Below are positions 50,999-58,479 of a stretch of DNA of 64,000 bases, piece after piece; the first letter of the stretch is position 1, and each line of letters opens with the position of its first letter. This DNA is from Nocardia salmonicida NBRC 13393 (GTDB lineage Bacteria; Actinomycetota; Actinomycetes; Mycobacteriales; Mycobacteriaceae). The translations under genes and the position numbers were made by a program. Location of the stretch: positions 1 to 64,000 of the forward strand of contig NZ_BDBR01000037.1 in NCBI RefSeq assembly GCF_001613085.1. Direction: 5' to 3'. The notes under the pieces were generated by a model. The model did no database searches, was not told the origin of the DNA, and saw nothing but the letters and a program-made list of their open reading frames with translations.

Positions 50999-51045
50999 AC
51001 GACGGCCCCCGGCCCGAGCTCATCGCTCGGACCGGGGGCCGTCGT
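50999..51045. terminator. Strong long-stem terminator after hsaC
   Basis: The arms 50999-51018 and 51026-51045 pair over 20 bases with one mismatch (GACGGCCCCCGG with CCGGGGGCCGTC, and CCGAG with CTCGG) around a 7-base loop, then CTTGAT. It ends the kshA-hsaA-hsaC transcript. Confidence 0.85.
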
Positions 51046-51095
51046 CTTGATATGGACCTGCCCAATCATGTGACAACGACCACAACGGATGGTAT

Positions 51096-51115
51096 GAATA
51101 GGTATATGCCTAATC
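51096..51115. promoter_or_regulatory. Near-palindrome upstream of iclR-type gene
   Basis: GAATAGGTATATGCCTAATC pairs at 8 of 10 positions and lies about 50 bases before the IclR start, in an AT-rich patch. It is a good operator candidate for autoregulation. Confidence 0.45.
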
Positions 51116-51161
51116 GAAATATGCGAGTGGGCATCAGCTCGTAGATCCGAATGGAGAGCTC

Positions 51162-52019
51162 ATGGTCATCCAGGCCGAGGCCACCACCCCGAGCGCGATC
51201 CTCGATCGCGCGTCCCTGCTGCTCGACGCCTTCGACGGCCCGGGCAGGCTCACCCTCGCCCAGATCGTCCGGCGCACCGGCCTACCTCGATCCTCGGCGC
51301 ATCGCATGCTCGATCGGCTGGTGCAGCTGCGCTGGCTACGTCGTGAAGGGCGCGACTACGAGCTCGGCATCCGGCTGATGGAGCTCGGCTCGCTGGCGGT
51401 GCATCAGGACCGGCTGCACCGCGCGGCGATGCCGTTCCTGCACGAGCTGCACCGGGTCACCGGGTTCGTCGTACACCTGGCCGTGCTGGACGGTCCTGAC
51501 GTCGTCTACCTCGACAAAGTCGGCGGCGAGCTGTCGGCGGTGGTACCCACCCGCGTCGGCGGCAGGCGTCCCGCCGCCTGCACCGCGGTCGGCAAAGCGA
51601 TCCTGGCCTACTCCGACGAGCGCCGCGTCGCCGACGCCCTCGCAGGCCAGGCCGGCGCGCGCACACGCTACTCGATCACCACCAAGGCCCAGCTCGACAC
51701 CGAACTGGACAAGGTGCGCGCGCACGGAATCGCCGTCGAACGCGAGGAATCGCTGCCGGGCTTCGGCTGTATCGCGGCGCCCATCGGCGATCTCGGCGAG
51801 GCCGCCGTGGCGGCGGTGTCGGTGTGCGGGCCGCTGGATCGGATGCTGTTCGATCACCGTCTCAGCGCGCCGGTGCGCACGACCGCGCTCAATATCTGGC
51901 GCCATGTCGACGACGGCCGGGTGCGAGTTCATCCGACATTGCAGCAGCATCCCCGCCCGCTCGGGGTGGGCCCGGCGGCGCGTCCGTACGCGGATCAGCG
52001 TGGTCCGCGCACAGCCTGA
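51162..52019 (+). CDS. IclR family transcriptional regulator
   Basis: A 285-residue IclR protein. The winged helix is at residues ~10-75 (AILDRASLLLDAFDGPGRLTLAQIVRRTGLPRSSAHRMLDRLVQLRWLRREGRDYELGIRLMELG), and the GAF-like effector domain follows (TGFVVHLAVLDGPDVVYLDKVGG, RRPAACTAVGKAILAYSDE, REESLPGFGCIAAPIGDLGEAAVAAVSVCGP). IclR proteins commonly control aromatic and steroid catabolism in actinobacteria. Here it lies right after the kshA-hsaA-hsaC operon and is a likely regulator for it, in place of the TetR-type KstR of the cholesterol regulon. GGAGAG precedes the ATG. Confidence 0.88.
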   Translation: MVIQAEATTPSAILDRASLLLDAFDGPGRLTLAQIVRRTGLPRSSAHRMLDRLVQLRWLRREGRDYELGIRLMELGSLAVHQDRLHRAAMPFLHELHRVTGFVVHLAVLDGPDVVYLDKVGGELSAVVPTRVGGRRPAACTAVGKAILAYSDERRVADALAGQAGARTRYSITTKAQLDTELDKVRAHGIAVEREESLPGFGCIAAPIGDLGEAAVAAVSVCGPLDRMLFDHRLSAPVRTTALNIWRHVDDGRVRVHPTLQQHPRPLGVGPAARPYADQRGPRTA

Positions 52020-52074
52020 GCCACCACCTCGCCGAGTCGCCGGCCCGGATGCGGGCGGCGACCGGCGCGAGGGG

Positions 52075-52707
52075 TCAGGCCGGACTGTTCACGCAGAAGC
52101 TGTGGCAGATACGGTCGCGGACAATCACTTCGGGGCATTCGGGATCGAACCATCGGTCGACGTACGCCCAGTGGACGGGATGCATCAGATAGGGGCCGGT
52201 GAGGCCGTCCAGGTCGGTGAACTCCTGTTCCCAGACATGCGTCCACGGCGAGGATCCGGTACCGCGCGCGACCCGGCTCAACTGCCAGGACCGGATGCTC
52301 GCTAGGTAGCGGGGCATCCGCAGTAGGTCCGCTTCGAAGCGCTCGATCGTCGCGCGCGGTGTGCCCGGCGCGACGCGTAGCAGCAGGACCCGGTACACCG
52401 ATCCGGTGGCGTCCGGTTCGGCGATACCCGTTGTGCCGCCCTGATATTCGACGCCGTCGACGTGGGCCACCGGGGTCTCGCTCAGCAACGCGTCCACCTC
52501 GGCAGTGGTCCCCGTCCAGTCGGCGGACTCGTCGAAGCGCAGGTGCACCAGCACATCACCGCCGTTGCGGACTCCCGGCAACGTGGGTTGGACCAACACG
52601 CGGCGCGCCACCGGAGCGGCGATTCCACGCAGCCCGGTCATCAACCGGTCACGTGCGCAGGGGTCGACGTCGGGCGAGAGATGCACCAGCCGCGTCACCT
52701 CAAACAT
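52075..52707 (-). CDS. Dabb-type dimeric alpha/beta-barrel protein
   Basis: A 210-residue protein with the look of two ferredoxin-like (Dabb/EthD-type) units: MFEVTRLVHLSPDVDPCARDRLMTGLRG with DVLVHLRFDESADW, and VYRVLLLRVAPGTPRATIERFEADLLRMPRYLASIRSWQLSRV with WTHVWEQEFTDLDGLTGPYLMHPVHWAYVDRW. The last segment (Y-x-x-H-P-x-H-x-x-Y/W) is characteristic of stress-responsive A/B barrel proteins. These act as small enzymes or decarboxylase/cyclase-like proteins in catabolism. Its ATG overlaps the stop of the next upstream gene by 8 bases. Function unknown. Confidence 0.7.
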   Translation of the reverse strand: MFEVTRLVHLSPDVDPCARDRLMTGLRGIAAPVARRVLVQPTLPGVRNGGDVLVHLRFDESADWTGTTAEVDALLSETPVAHVDGVEYQGGTTGIAEPDATGSVYRVLLLRVAPGTPRATIERFEADLLRMPRYLASIRSWQLSRVARGTGSSPWTHVWEQEFTDLDGLTGPYLMHPVHWAYVDRWFDPECPEVIVRDRICHSFCVNSPA

Positions 52708-53047
52708 CGCCGAGCCTGTCGACATCGGCGGCGAGCGCACCGGTGGCGCGAGTCCGTTCGACGATCAGGTCCGCCGCCGTGGCCCACCACTGCCGCACCG
52801 ACTCGTCGGGACGCCCCTGCCAGGTCATCGCCCACCAGCCCTGAGCACCCTCGAGCACCCAACTCGCGATGACCGTGTTCGACTCGTCCGGGAACCACAC
52901 CGGCGGACTCACCACGATCCGCTCCAGCACCATGCCGCGTTCTCGCGCGCCCGGCGCGTAGTCGCGCAGATAGGCGTCGACGAATTCTCTGGCGCGGCCC
53001 GGCTTCGTCACTACGGTGTCGATCACGTAGACCTTCGTGGCTTCCAT
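52700..53047 (-). CDS. NIPSNAP/Dabb-like small barrel protein
   Basis: A 115-residue dimeric ferredoxin-fold protein: TKVYVIDTVVTKPGRAREFVDAYLRDYAPGARERGMVLERIVVSPPVWFPDESNTVIASWVLEGAQGWW in pieces typical of NIPSNAP-like barrels, followed by a helix (VRQWWATAADLIVERT). The start at 53047 precedes the first strand. It overlaps the Dabb-type gene downstream, so the two form an operon. An exact copy of the 44 bases at 53069-53112, just upstream of this gene, recurs at 55664-55707. Confidence 0.65.
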   Translation of the reverse strand: MEATKVYVIDTVVTKPGRAREFVDAYLRDYAPGARERGMVLERIVVSPPVWFPDESNTVIASWVLEGAQGWWAMTWQGRPDESVRQWWATAADLIVERTRATGALAADVDRLGDV

Positions 53048-53068
53048 CCGCCGACCGTAGGCAGCCGC

Positions 53069-53112
53069 CGACGGGCATCGACCTGGTGTTTCCGCCCAGT
53101 GGGAGAACGCGG
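53069..53112. repeat. 44-bp direct repeat, copy 1
   Basis: Identical over 44 bases to 55664-55707, beginning CGACGGGCATCGACC and ending GGGAGAACGCGG; the next base on each side differs. It lies in the 5' region of the small barrel gene on the minus strand. Inside is the odd palindrome CCCAGTGGG. Together the copies bracket the TetR and KstD-like genes. Confidence 0.95.
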
Positions 53113-53186
53113 CCATGGGCCGGTCACTCGAACCCGACGCTCGCTAGGGCGTATTCGTGACCAACTTATTGACACTAAGAACCATA

Positions 53187-53215
53187 TTGACAGTGACTGT
53201 CATGTCGAGTGATAC
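53187..53215 (+). promoter_or_regulatory. Promoter with palindromic TetR operator
   Basis: TTGACA (53187-53192) is followed after 17 bases by TGATAC (53210-53215), a fair -35/-10 pair for the gene at 53272. The perfect inverted repeat TGACAGTGACTGTCA (53188-53202) overlaps the -35 box and spacer, where a bound TetR would block RNA polymerase. A second TTGACA lies 18 bases upstream. Confidence 0.6.
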
Positions 53216-53271
53216 TTTCACCAGTGATGCGGTGGATAGTTCGTCGCACGGTTCTCGAAGGGTGGTGGGCG

Positions 53272-53868
53272 GTGTCATTGCGCGATCGGCAACGTCGTCG
53301 GGTTCGCGACGACATTCAGCGGGCGGCCTACGGGTTGTTCGCACGGTCGGGGTTCGAGGCGGTGACCACCGAGCAGATCGCGACAGAGGCGGGGGTTTCG
53401 CCGAGTACGTATTTCCGGCATGTGCGGAGCAAGGAGGATCTGCTGCTCGAACCGGTGCGGGAAGGAGGTGCCGGTATCGCCGGCCTGTTAGAGGCCCGGC
53501 CCGGAGACGAGCCGGCCGATATCGCGTTGGCTGGGGCGATCCTGGCGCGTTCGACGTCCATGGCGGTCGAGGAGCTCGAGCAGTGGCGAGCGGCGTTCAC
53601 GACAGCACCGCACCTGCTGGAGCGGGTCACGTTGATCCCGCCCGATCATCGGGTCCGGTTGGTCGAACTCGTCGCCAACCGGATGTCACGCGATCCCGAG
53701 GCCGATCCCACGCCGGGACTGTTGGTGCATCTGATGCTCGCGGCCGCGGAGTTCGGTCTCCTGCAATGGCTACGCGACGCACAAGACCCGGCGACGTCGC
53801 TGCCGATGTGTATGGAATCCGCGCTGGCCGCAGTTCATGGCCCTCGATGGCGTAGCGCCGAGGCTTGA
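53272..53868 (+). CDS. TetR family transcriptional regulator
   Basis: A 198-residue TetR protein. The helix-turn-helix is at residues ~10-58: RRVRDDIQRAAYGLFARSGFEAVTTEQIATEAGVSPSTYFRHVRSKEDLLLEP, with recognition helix SPSTYFRHV. The GTG at 53272 follows GAAGGGTGGTGGG and precedes the conserved part; in-frame starts upstream would lie inside the promoter. It reads in the same direction as the KstD-like gene 15 bases downstream, and a palindromic operator overlaps its promoter, so it most likely represses both genes until a steroid-like ligand binds. Confidence 0.85.
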   Translation: MSLRDRQRRRVRDDIQRAAYGLFARSGFEAVTTEQIATEAGVSPSTYFRHVRSKEDLLLEPVREGGAGIAGLLEARPGDEPADIALAGAILARSTSMAVEELEQWRAAFTTAPHLLERVTLIPPDHRVRLVELVANRMSRDPEADPTPGLLVHLMLAAAEFGLLQWLRDAQDPATSLPMCMESALAAVHGPRWRSAEA

Positions 53869-53883
53869 TCTCCTTGGCTCCCA

Positions 53884-55632
53884 ATGTATTTCACAGATAG
53901 GAATCCACCGGTCATGCACCCAGAACACAGCGATACCGACACCGTCGACGTACTGGTGGTCGGCTCCGGCGCCGCCGGGATGACCGCCGCGATCACCGCT
54001 GCCCACCACGGGCTTTCGGTACTCGTCGTCGAAAAGGCCACCCATTGGGGCGGATCCACCGCCAGGTCCGGAGGTGGCGTCTGGATTCCGGGCAATACCG
54101 TGCTGCGCCAGGAAGCGCCTGATGACGACCTCGAGGCCGCGCGCACCTATCTGACCGACATCATCGGCCCAGCAGTCGACAAGGACAAGATCGACACCTA
54201 TATCGACCACGGGCCGCAGGTATTCGACTTCCTCACTGCCCACAGCCCGCTGCGGATGCGGTGGGTGCCTGGTTACAGCGACTACTACCCCGAGGCCGAA
54301 GGTGGTCGCAGCCACGGGCGTTCCATCGAACCTTCCCCCTTCGACGCCCGAGGGCTTGGTGCGGAGTTGGCCACCCTCGAACCCGATTACTCCAAGGCCC
54401 CCCGCAATTTCGTGCTCACCCAGGCCGACTTCCGTCAGATCCATCTCGGGTTGCGCAATCCCCGTGCGCCCTGGCACGCGATCCGAATCGCCGCCCGCTG
54501 GCTCACCGCTCGCGTCCGAGGCCGTCACCTACTCGCTCGCGGCCAGGCGTTGAGCGCCATGTTGCGGACAGGGATGCTCGACGCCGGGGTCCCGCTGCTG
54601 CTCGACACCCCACTTCTCGAGTTGATCCGCACCGATGACCGAGTCACCGGTGCGATCGTGCGCCGTGGCGGCCGTGAACACCGCATCACCGCGCGAGCCG
54701 GGGTGATCTTGGCGTGTGGCGGCTTCGAACGCAATTCTGCTCTCCGCCAACTACATCAGCGCGCACCCATCGGCTCGGAGTGGACCGTCGGCGCCGCCGC
54801 CAACACCGGCGACGGTATCGCTGCCGGTGCCACTGTGGGCGCGGCGACCGGATTCATGAACGACTCCTGGTGGGGACCAGCGATCCCGTTACCTCGTCAA
54901 CCGTGGTTCTGCCTGGCTGAACGGAATCTGCCCGGCAGCCTCATCGTCAACGACCGCGGCCAACGGTTCATGAATGAATCATTGCCCTATGTCGATGCCG
55001 TACATCGCATGTACGGCGGAGAATACGGACAGGGCGACGGTCCAGCGGAAAACCTGCCCGCTTGGCTGATCTTCGACCAGCGCTACCGCAACCGCTACCT
55101 GTTCGCGGGCCTTCCCCCGCGACAATCCCTGCCCCGGCGTTGGTTCGATGCCGGTGTGCTCGCCCGCGCCGCCACCATCGGCGAACTCGCCGACAAGATC
55201 GGCGTGCCCGCCGAGCGACTCACCGGCACGGTGAACCGGTTCAACACCTTCGCCCGCACCGGTGTCGACGAGGACTTCGGTCGAGGCGACAGCGCCTACG
55301 ACCGTTACTACGGCGACCCCCGTCAACACCCCAATCCCAACCTCGGCGCCTTGGCCACCGGCCCCTATTACGCCGCCCGCCTGGTGCCCGGCGACCTCGG
55401 CACGAAAGGCGGCCTGGTCACCGACACACACAGCCGAGTCCTGCGCGCCGACCACACCGTCATCGAAGGCCTCTACGCCGCGGGCACCACCGCGACACCG
55501 GTCATGGGCTACACCTATGCCGGACCCGGCGCCACCATCGGACCCGCGATCGTCTTCGCCTACCTCGCCGCCCACCACATCGCCACTACCGGACACCGCG
55601 CACTGCGCACCGCAAATCAGAACAACGGGTGA
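53884..55632 (+). CDS. KstD-like FAD-dependent steroid dehydrogenase
   Basis: A 582-residue flavoprotein of the 3-oxosteroid delta1-dehydrogenase/fumarate reductase type. The FAD motif is VDVLVVGSGAAGMTAAITAA at ~21-40, then EKATHWGGSTARSGGGVWIP. KstD-type features are YSDYYPEAEGG (first catalytic tyrosine region), FMNESLPYVDAVHRMYGG (second), and MGYTYAGPGATIGPAIVFAYLAAHH, where the Y and the glycine four residues later match the last catalytic pair. It should remove hydrogens from C1-C2 or a related position of a 3-keto steroid. A second start at 53914 is possible. It is preceded by its own TetR and bracketed by the 44-bp repeats. Confidence 0.82.
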   Translation: MYFTDRNPPVMHPEHSDTDTVDVLVVGSGAAGMTAAITAAHHGLSVLVVEKATHWGGSTARSGGGVWIPGNTVLRQEAPDDDLEAARTYLTDIIGPAVDKDKIDTYIDHGPQVFDFLTAHSPLRMRWVPGYSDYYPEAEGGRSHGRSIEPSPFDARGLGAELATLEPDYSKAPRNFVLTQADFRQIHLGLRNPRAPWHAIRIAARWLTARVRGRHLLARGQALSAMLRTGMLDAGVPLLLDTPLLELIRTDDRVTGAIVRRGGREHRITARAGVILACGGFERNSALRQLHQRAPIGSEWTVGAAANTGDGIAAGATVGAATGFMNDSWWGPAIPLPRQPWFCLAERNLPGSLIVNDRGQRFMNESLPYVDAVHRMYGGEYGQGDGPAENLPAWLIFDQRYRNRYLFAGLPPRQSLPRRWFDAGVLARAATIGELADKIGVPAERLTGTVNRFNTFARTGVDEDFGRGDSAYDRYYGDPRQHPNPNLGALATGPYYAARLVPGDLGTKGGLVTDTHSRVLRADHTVIEGLYAAGTTATPVMGYTYAGPGATIGPAIVFAYLAAHHIATTGHRALRTANQNNG

Positions 55633-55663
55633 CGCATCCGCGACCACTATCGGTCGACCGAGT

Positions 55664-55707
55664 CGACGGGCATCGACCTGGTGTTTCCGCCCAGTGGGAG
55701 AACGCGG
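55664..55707. repeat. 44-bp direct repeat, copy 2
   Basis: Same 44 bases and orientation as 53069-53112, 2595 bases away. It lies 31 bases after the KstD-like gene and 84 bases before the esterase start. Flanking sequences beyond the repeat are unrelated between the two copies. Confidence 0.95.
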
Positions 55708-55790
55708 TTCGGATCGCGCCGCACCGGTTCTACGGTGAGGCCGACGACGGGCTCGACCGCCGATCGCGCCGCCGAAGACCAGGAGGACCA

Positions 55791-56786
55791 GTGACTGTGC
55801 GAACTTTCCCGACCACCGGGCCGGGTGCGGTTCCCGATCCGGAGGTCGCGGCCATGCTCGCCACGCTCGACGCCGGATTCCCCGATGTCGCCACGATGTC
55901 CGCGGCCGATGTCCGCGCCGCGCTCCGCGCCAGACGCGCTCCACTGCAACGACTTCCCGAGATGCGCCGAGCGCGCGACCTCACGATCGACGGACCCGGC
56001 GGCCCACTGCCACTGCGCGTGTTCCGTCCCCATCACGACGGTGGGGCACTGCCGGTTATCGTGTTCGCCCACGGCGGCGGCTTCGTATTCTGCGATCTCG
56101 ACAGCCACGACGAGTTCTGCCGCTCGATGGCGGCCGGTGTCGGCGCGCTGGTGATCTCGGTCGACTACCGGCTCGCACCGGAGCATCCCGGCCCCGCGGC
56201 GCACGACGACATGTTCGCGGCGCTGCGGTGGGCCGCGGAGAACGCCGGTTCCTACGGCGGTGATCCGGCCCGGATCGCACTGGCCGGTGACAGCGCGGGA
56301 GGCAATCTCGCGGCCACCGTGGCCATCGCCACCAGAGACGGCGGCGGTCCGCGACTCGCGGGGCAGATCCTGATCTATCCGGTGATCGACGACGATCTCG
56401 AGACCGAGTCCTACCGGCGTTTCGGCACCGGCCACTACAACACGACCAGCGCGATGCGTTGGTACTGGCAGAACTACGCCCCGAACGGCACCGACGACGT
56501 TCGCCTCGTGCCGACCAGGGCCGACTCACTCGCCGGTCTACCGCCCGCCGTCGTGATCACCGCTGAACTCGACCCACCCTGCGCCTCAGGCGACGCCTAC
56601 GCCCAGCGCTTGGCAACCGACGGTGTCGCGGTCCGGCATCGCCGCTACAACGGGCTGTTCCACGGATTCCTCAGCATCCCGTCGCTGGCCGCCACCGTGT
56701 CCGCACGCAAAGAGATCTGGGCCATGGTGCGCGAGATGCTCGACCTCCCGGGATCCGCCGATGGCCGGGGCGAGCGAAACCACTAG
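55791..56786 (+). CDS. Alpha/beta hydrolase, hormone-sensitive-lipase family
   Basis: A 331-residue HSL-type esterase. The oxyanion motif is FAHGGGFVFCDLDSHDEF near residue 85-100, the nucleophile elbow GDSAGGNLAA near 165, the acid in ITAELDPPCASGDAYA and the histidine in LFHGFLSIPS. The GTG start has a perfect AGGAGG. It may remove an ester from a steroid or similar substrate before or after ring attack; the neighbourhood supports that but the sequence does not prove it. An NTF2-like gene follows in the same direction. Confidence 0.85.
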   Translation: MTVRTFPTTGPGAVPDPEVAAMLATLDAGFPDVATMSAADVRAALRARRAPLQRLPEMRRARDLTIDGPGGPLPLRVFRPHHDGGALPVIVFAHGGGFVFCDLDSHDEFCRSMAAGVGALVISVDYRLAPEHPGPAAHDDMFAALRWAAENAGSYGGDPARIALAGDSAGGNLAATVAIATRDGGGPRLAGQILIYPVIDDDLETESYRRFGTGHYNTTSAMRWYWQNYAPNGTDDVRLVPTRADSLAGLPPAVVITAELDPPCASGDAYAQRLATDGVAVRHRRYNGLFHGFLSIPSLAATVSARKEIWAMVREMLDLPGSADGRGERNH

Positions 56787-56930
56787 CCTCGGCCGATCGC
56801 CGAAATTCATGGCGACCCGCCTGGAACCTCGATCCCCTCGATTCGAGGCCACTTCGCGCCGGTCGCCACGGCCTCAGCCGAGCGCGAACATCGTGGCGCG
56901 AGTACGACATCGGCTGGCAGGGTGAGGCGC

Positions 56931-57290
56931 ATGGAGAACTTACGCGACGCTGAGCGCCGGTTGCAGGCAGCGCAACTTGCTGGTGATGTGCAGGCGCTGG
57001 ATCATCTGCTGGATGACCGGTTGATCTTCACCTTCGGCGCGGACACCTACACCAAGGCCGATGACCTAGAGCTTCACCGCACCCGGACGCAGGTGATGAC
57101 GGCCTTGGTCGAGGAAGAGCTGAGCGTACTCACCGACGGGCGTGCCGGGGTGACCTGGTTTCTCGGGACCGTCGAGGGGACCGTCAACGGCGAGCCTTTC
57201 GGAGCCAGGATGCGTTACACGCGTTCCTGGGTGCACGACGATACGCATGGCTGGCGGATTATCGCGGCACACGCCAGCACGACGGATTGA
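56931..57290 (+). CDS. NTF2-like (DUF4440/SnoaL-type) protein
   Basis: A 119-residue cone-shaped-barrel protein: ENLRDAERRLQAAQLAGDVQALDHLLDDRLIFTFGADTYTKADDLELHRT and MRYTRSWVHDDTHGWRIIAAHASTTD. This is the DUF4440/nuclear transport factor 2-like superfamily, which includes ketosteroid isomerase-like folds, though the catalytic aspartates of ketosteroid isomerase cannot be placed with confidence. It follows the esterase by 144 bases and is convergent with the monooxygenase-like gene. Confidence 0.7.
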   Translation: MENLRDAERRLQAAQLAGDVQALDHLLDDRLIFTFGADTYTKADDLELHRTRTQVMTALVEEELSVLTDGRAGVTWFLGTVEGTVNGEPFGARMRYTRSWVHDDTHGWRIIAAHASTTD

Positions 57291-57362
57291 CAGTCTTGTC
57301 GTCGGCGCGGTCGGCTCGAGAAAGATCGAGGCCAGTTCACCACCGGCGCGGCCGGTTCGGGT

Positions 57363-57650
57363 TCAGACCGCGGTGAAGTACTCGATCTTCGGCGCACCCG
57401 CCAGCAAGGGAGCCATCAACTTGCCCGCCGCGCGGAAATGGTCCGACCGGCCGTGGGCTTCGACAGCAGCGTCGTCGGCATACAGTTCGAAGAACCGGTA
57501 GTGCTCGGCATCGGTGCGCGAACGCACCAATTGGTAGGTCAGATTGCCCGGCTCGTTGGCCTTGATCTGTTCGATGAGATCGGCGACGACGGCTTCGAAC
57601 TCCGCACCCGCACCGGCTTTGACGGTGACCTCGGCGATGACTGCGATCAT
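57363..57650 (-). CDS. Antibiotic-biosynthesis-monooxygenase (ABM) domain protein
   Basis: A 95-residue ABM/YgiN-type ferredoxin-fold protein: MIAVIAEVTVKAGAGAEFEAVVADLIEQIKANEPGNLTYQLVRS and HYRFFELYADDAAVEAHGRSDHF, then a terminal strand IEYFTAV. Family members oxidise quinols or aromatic rings without a cofactor, or act as small dimeric binding proteins. It lies after a TetR gene on the same strand and may be controlled by it. Confidence 0.8.
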   Translation of the reverse strand: MIAVIAEVTVKAGAGAEFEAVVADLIEQIKANEPGNLTYQLVRSRTDAEHYRFFELYADDAAVEAHGRSDHFRAAGKLMAPLLAGAPKIEYFTAV

Positions 57651-57700
57651 GATTTCTCTCCTTTTCGGTGCGACGCTACCCGCGATCGGGCGCGCCTGGC

Positions 57701-58318
57701 TCAGGTCTGTAGATAGGCCACGATGCTGCCGGTGAGCCCGGCGAGGGCATCCTCGAGGTTGCCGTAGGTGCCGAGCGTGCGTTCGGAGGTGATGCCGCGC
57801 ATCGCCGCGGGGATCAGCGCGGCCACCTGCCGCACCCTGACCGGGTCGACCCCCAGATCCGCGAACGCACGGTGACAGGCATCGTCCCAGTTCGGTTTCC
57901 ACGACGACAATTCCGCGGCGGTGAGCGGGAACTCGCGTTCGAGTTCGGCCTGCTCGCGCGGTAGCGCGGCGCGCAACGTCTCGATGGCCAGTGATTCCGG
58001 CGTGCGCAGGCCGACGGCCATGGCGTCGACAAGGGCAGCGACCCGTTCGCGCAATGTCCCGTCCGGCCGCAGATTCGCGGGTAGGTCGCCGCGTTTGTCG
58101 GCGGTGTAGCGCAGCACCGCGGCCCACAGGCCGTCGATATCACCGAACTGGTACTTGACCACACCCCAGGTGGCACCGATATCGCGAGCGATGCGGTTGC
58201 CCGATACCGCTGCGGGATCGCCGGTGGCCAACGAGGCGATAGCCGCCTTGATCATGCTGTCTCGCGATTCGATACCACGCCTGTTCGCGCGTCGCCCACC
58301 GATCGCCGGTCCTGTCAC
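57701..58318 (-). CDS. TetR family transcriptional regulator
   Basis: A 205-residue TetR-like protein: a basic start, then SRDSMIKAAIASLATGDPAAVSGNRIARDIGATWGVVKYQFGDIDGLWAAVLRY as the DNA-binding part, with recognition helix TWGVVKYQF. The C-terminal domain is helical. It is divergent from the Rieske oxygenase gene with an inverted repeat inside that gene's promoter, and upstream of the ABM gene on its own strand; both may be targets. Confidence 0.82.
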   Translation of the reverse strand: MTGPAIGGRRANRRGIESRDSMIKAAIASLATGDPAAVSGNRIARDIGATWGVVKYQFGDIDGLWAAVLRYTADKRGDLPANLRPDGTLRERVAALVDAMAVGLRTPESLAIETLRAALPREQAELEREFPLTAAELSSWKPNWDDACHRAFADLGVDPVRVRQVAALIPAAMRGITSERTLGTYGNLEDALAGLTGSIVAYLQT

Positions 58319-58363
58319 GAGGCTCGACTCTAGCCGCTCCGAGCTGCCCGTTCCAGTTTCACC

Positions 58364-58400
58364 GAACCCTCTTGTATTTTTTGATAGAGGGTTCTATTCT
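58364..58400 (+). promoter_or_regulatory. Promoter with perfect 8+8 inverted repeat
   Basis: TTGTAT (58372-58377) and TATTCT (58395-58400) are spaced by 17 bases, a good promoter for the Rieske gene at 58480. GAACCCTC (58364-58371) and GAGGGTTC (58387-58394) form a perfect inverted repeat overlapping the -35 box and spacer, a likely operator for the divergent TetR. Confidence 0.6.
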
Positions 58401-58479
58401 AATTTCGTTCTGTGGTCGGCATCACACCGAACAGCCCATGACCGCGTCGGCACGCACCGGGTGCCTCTGGAGGATTCCG

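Noticed and set aside
53113..55663. The segment between the 44-bp repeats taken as an insertion sequence
   Set aside because: It encodes only a TetR and a KstD-like flavoprotein; there are no transposase genes or terminal inverted repeats.
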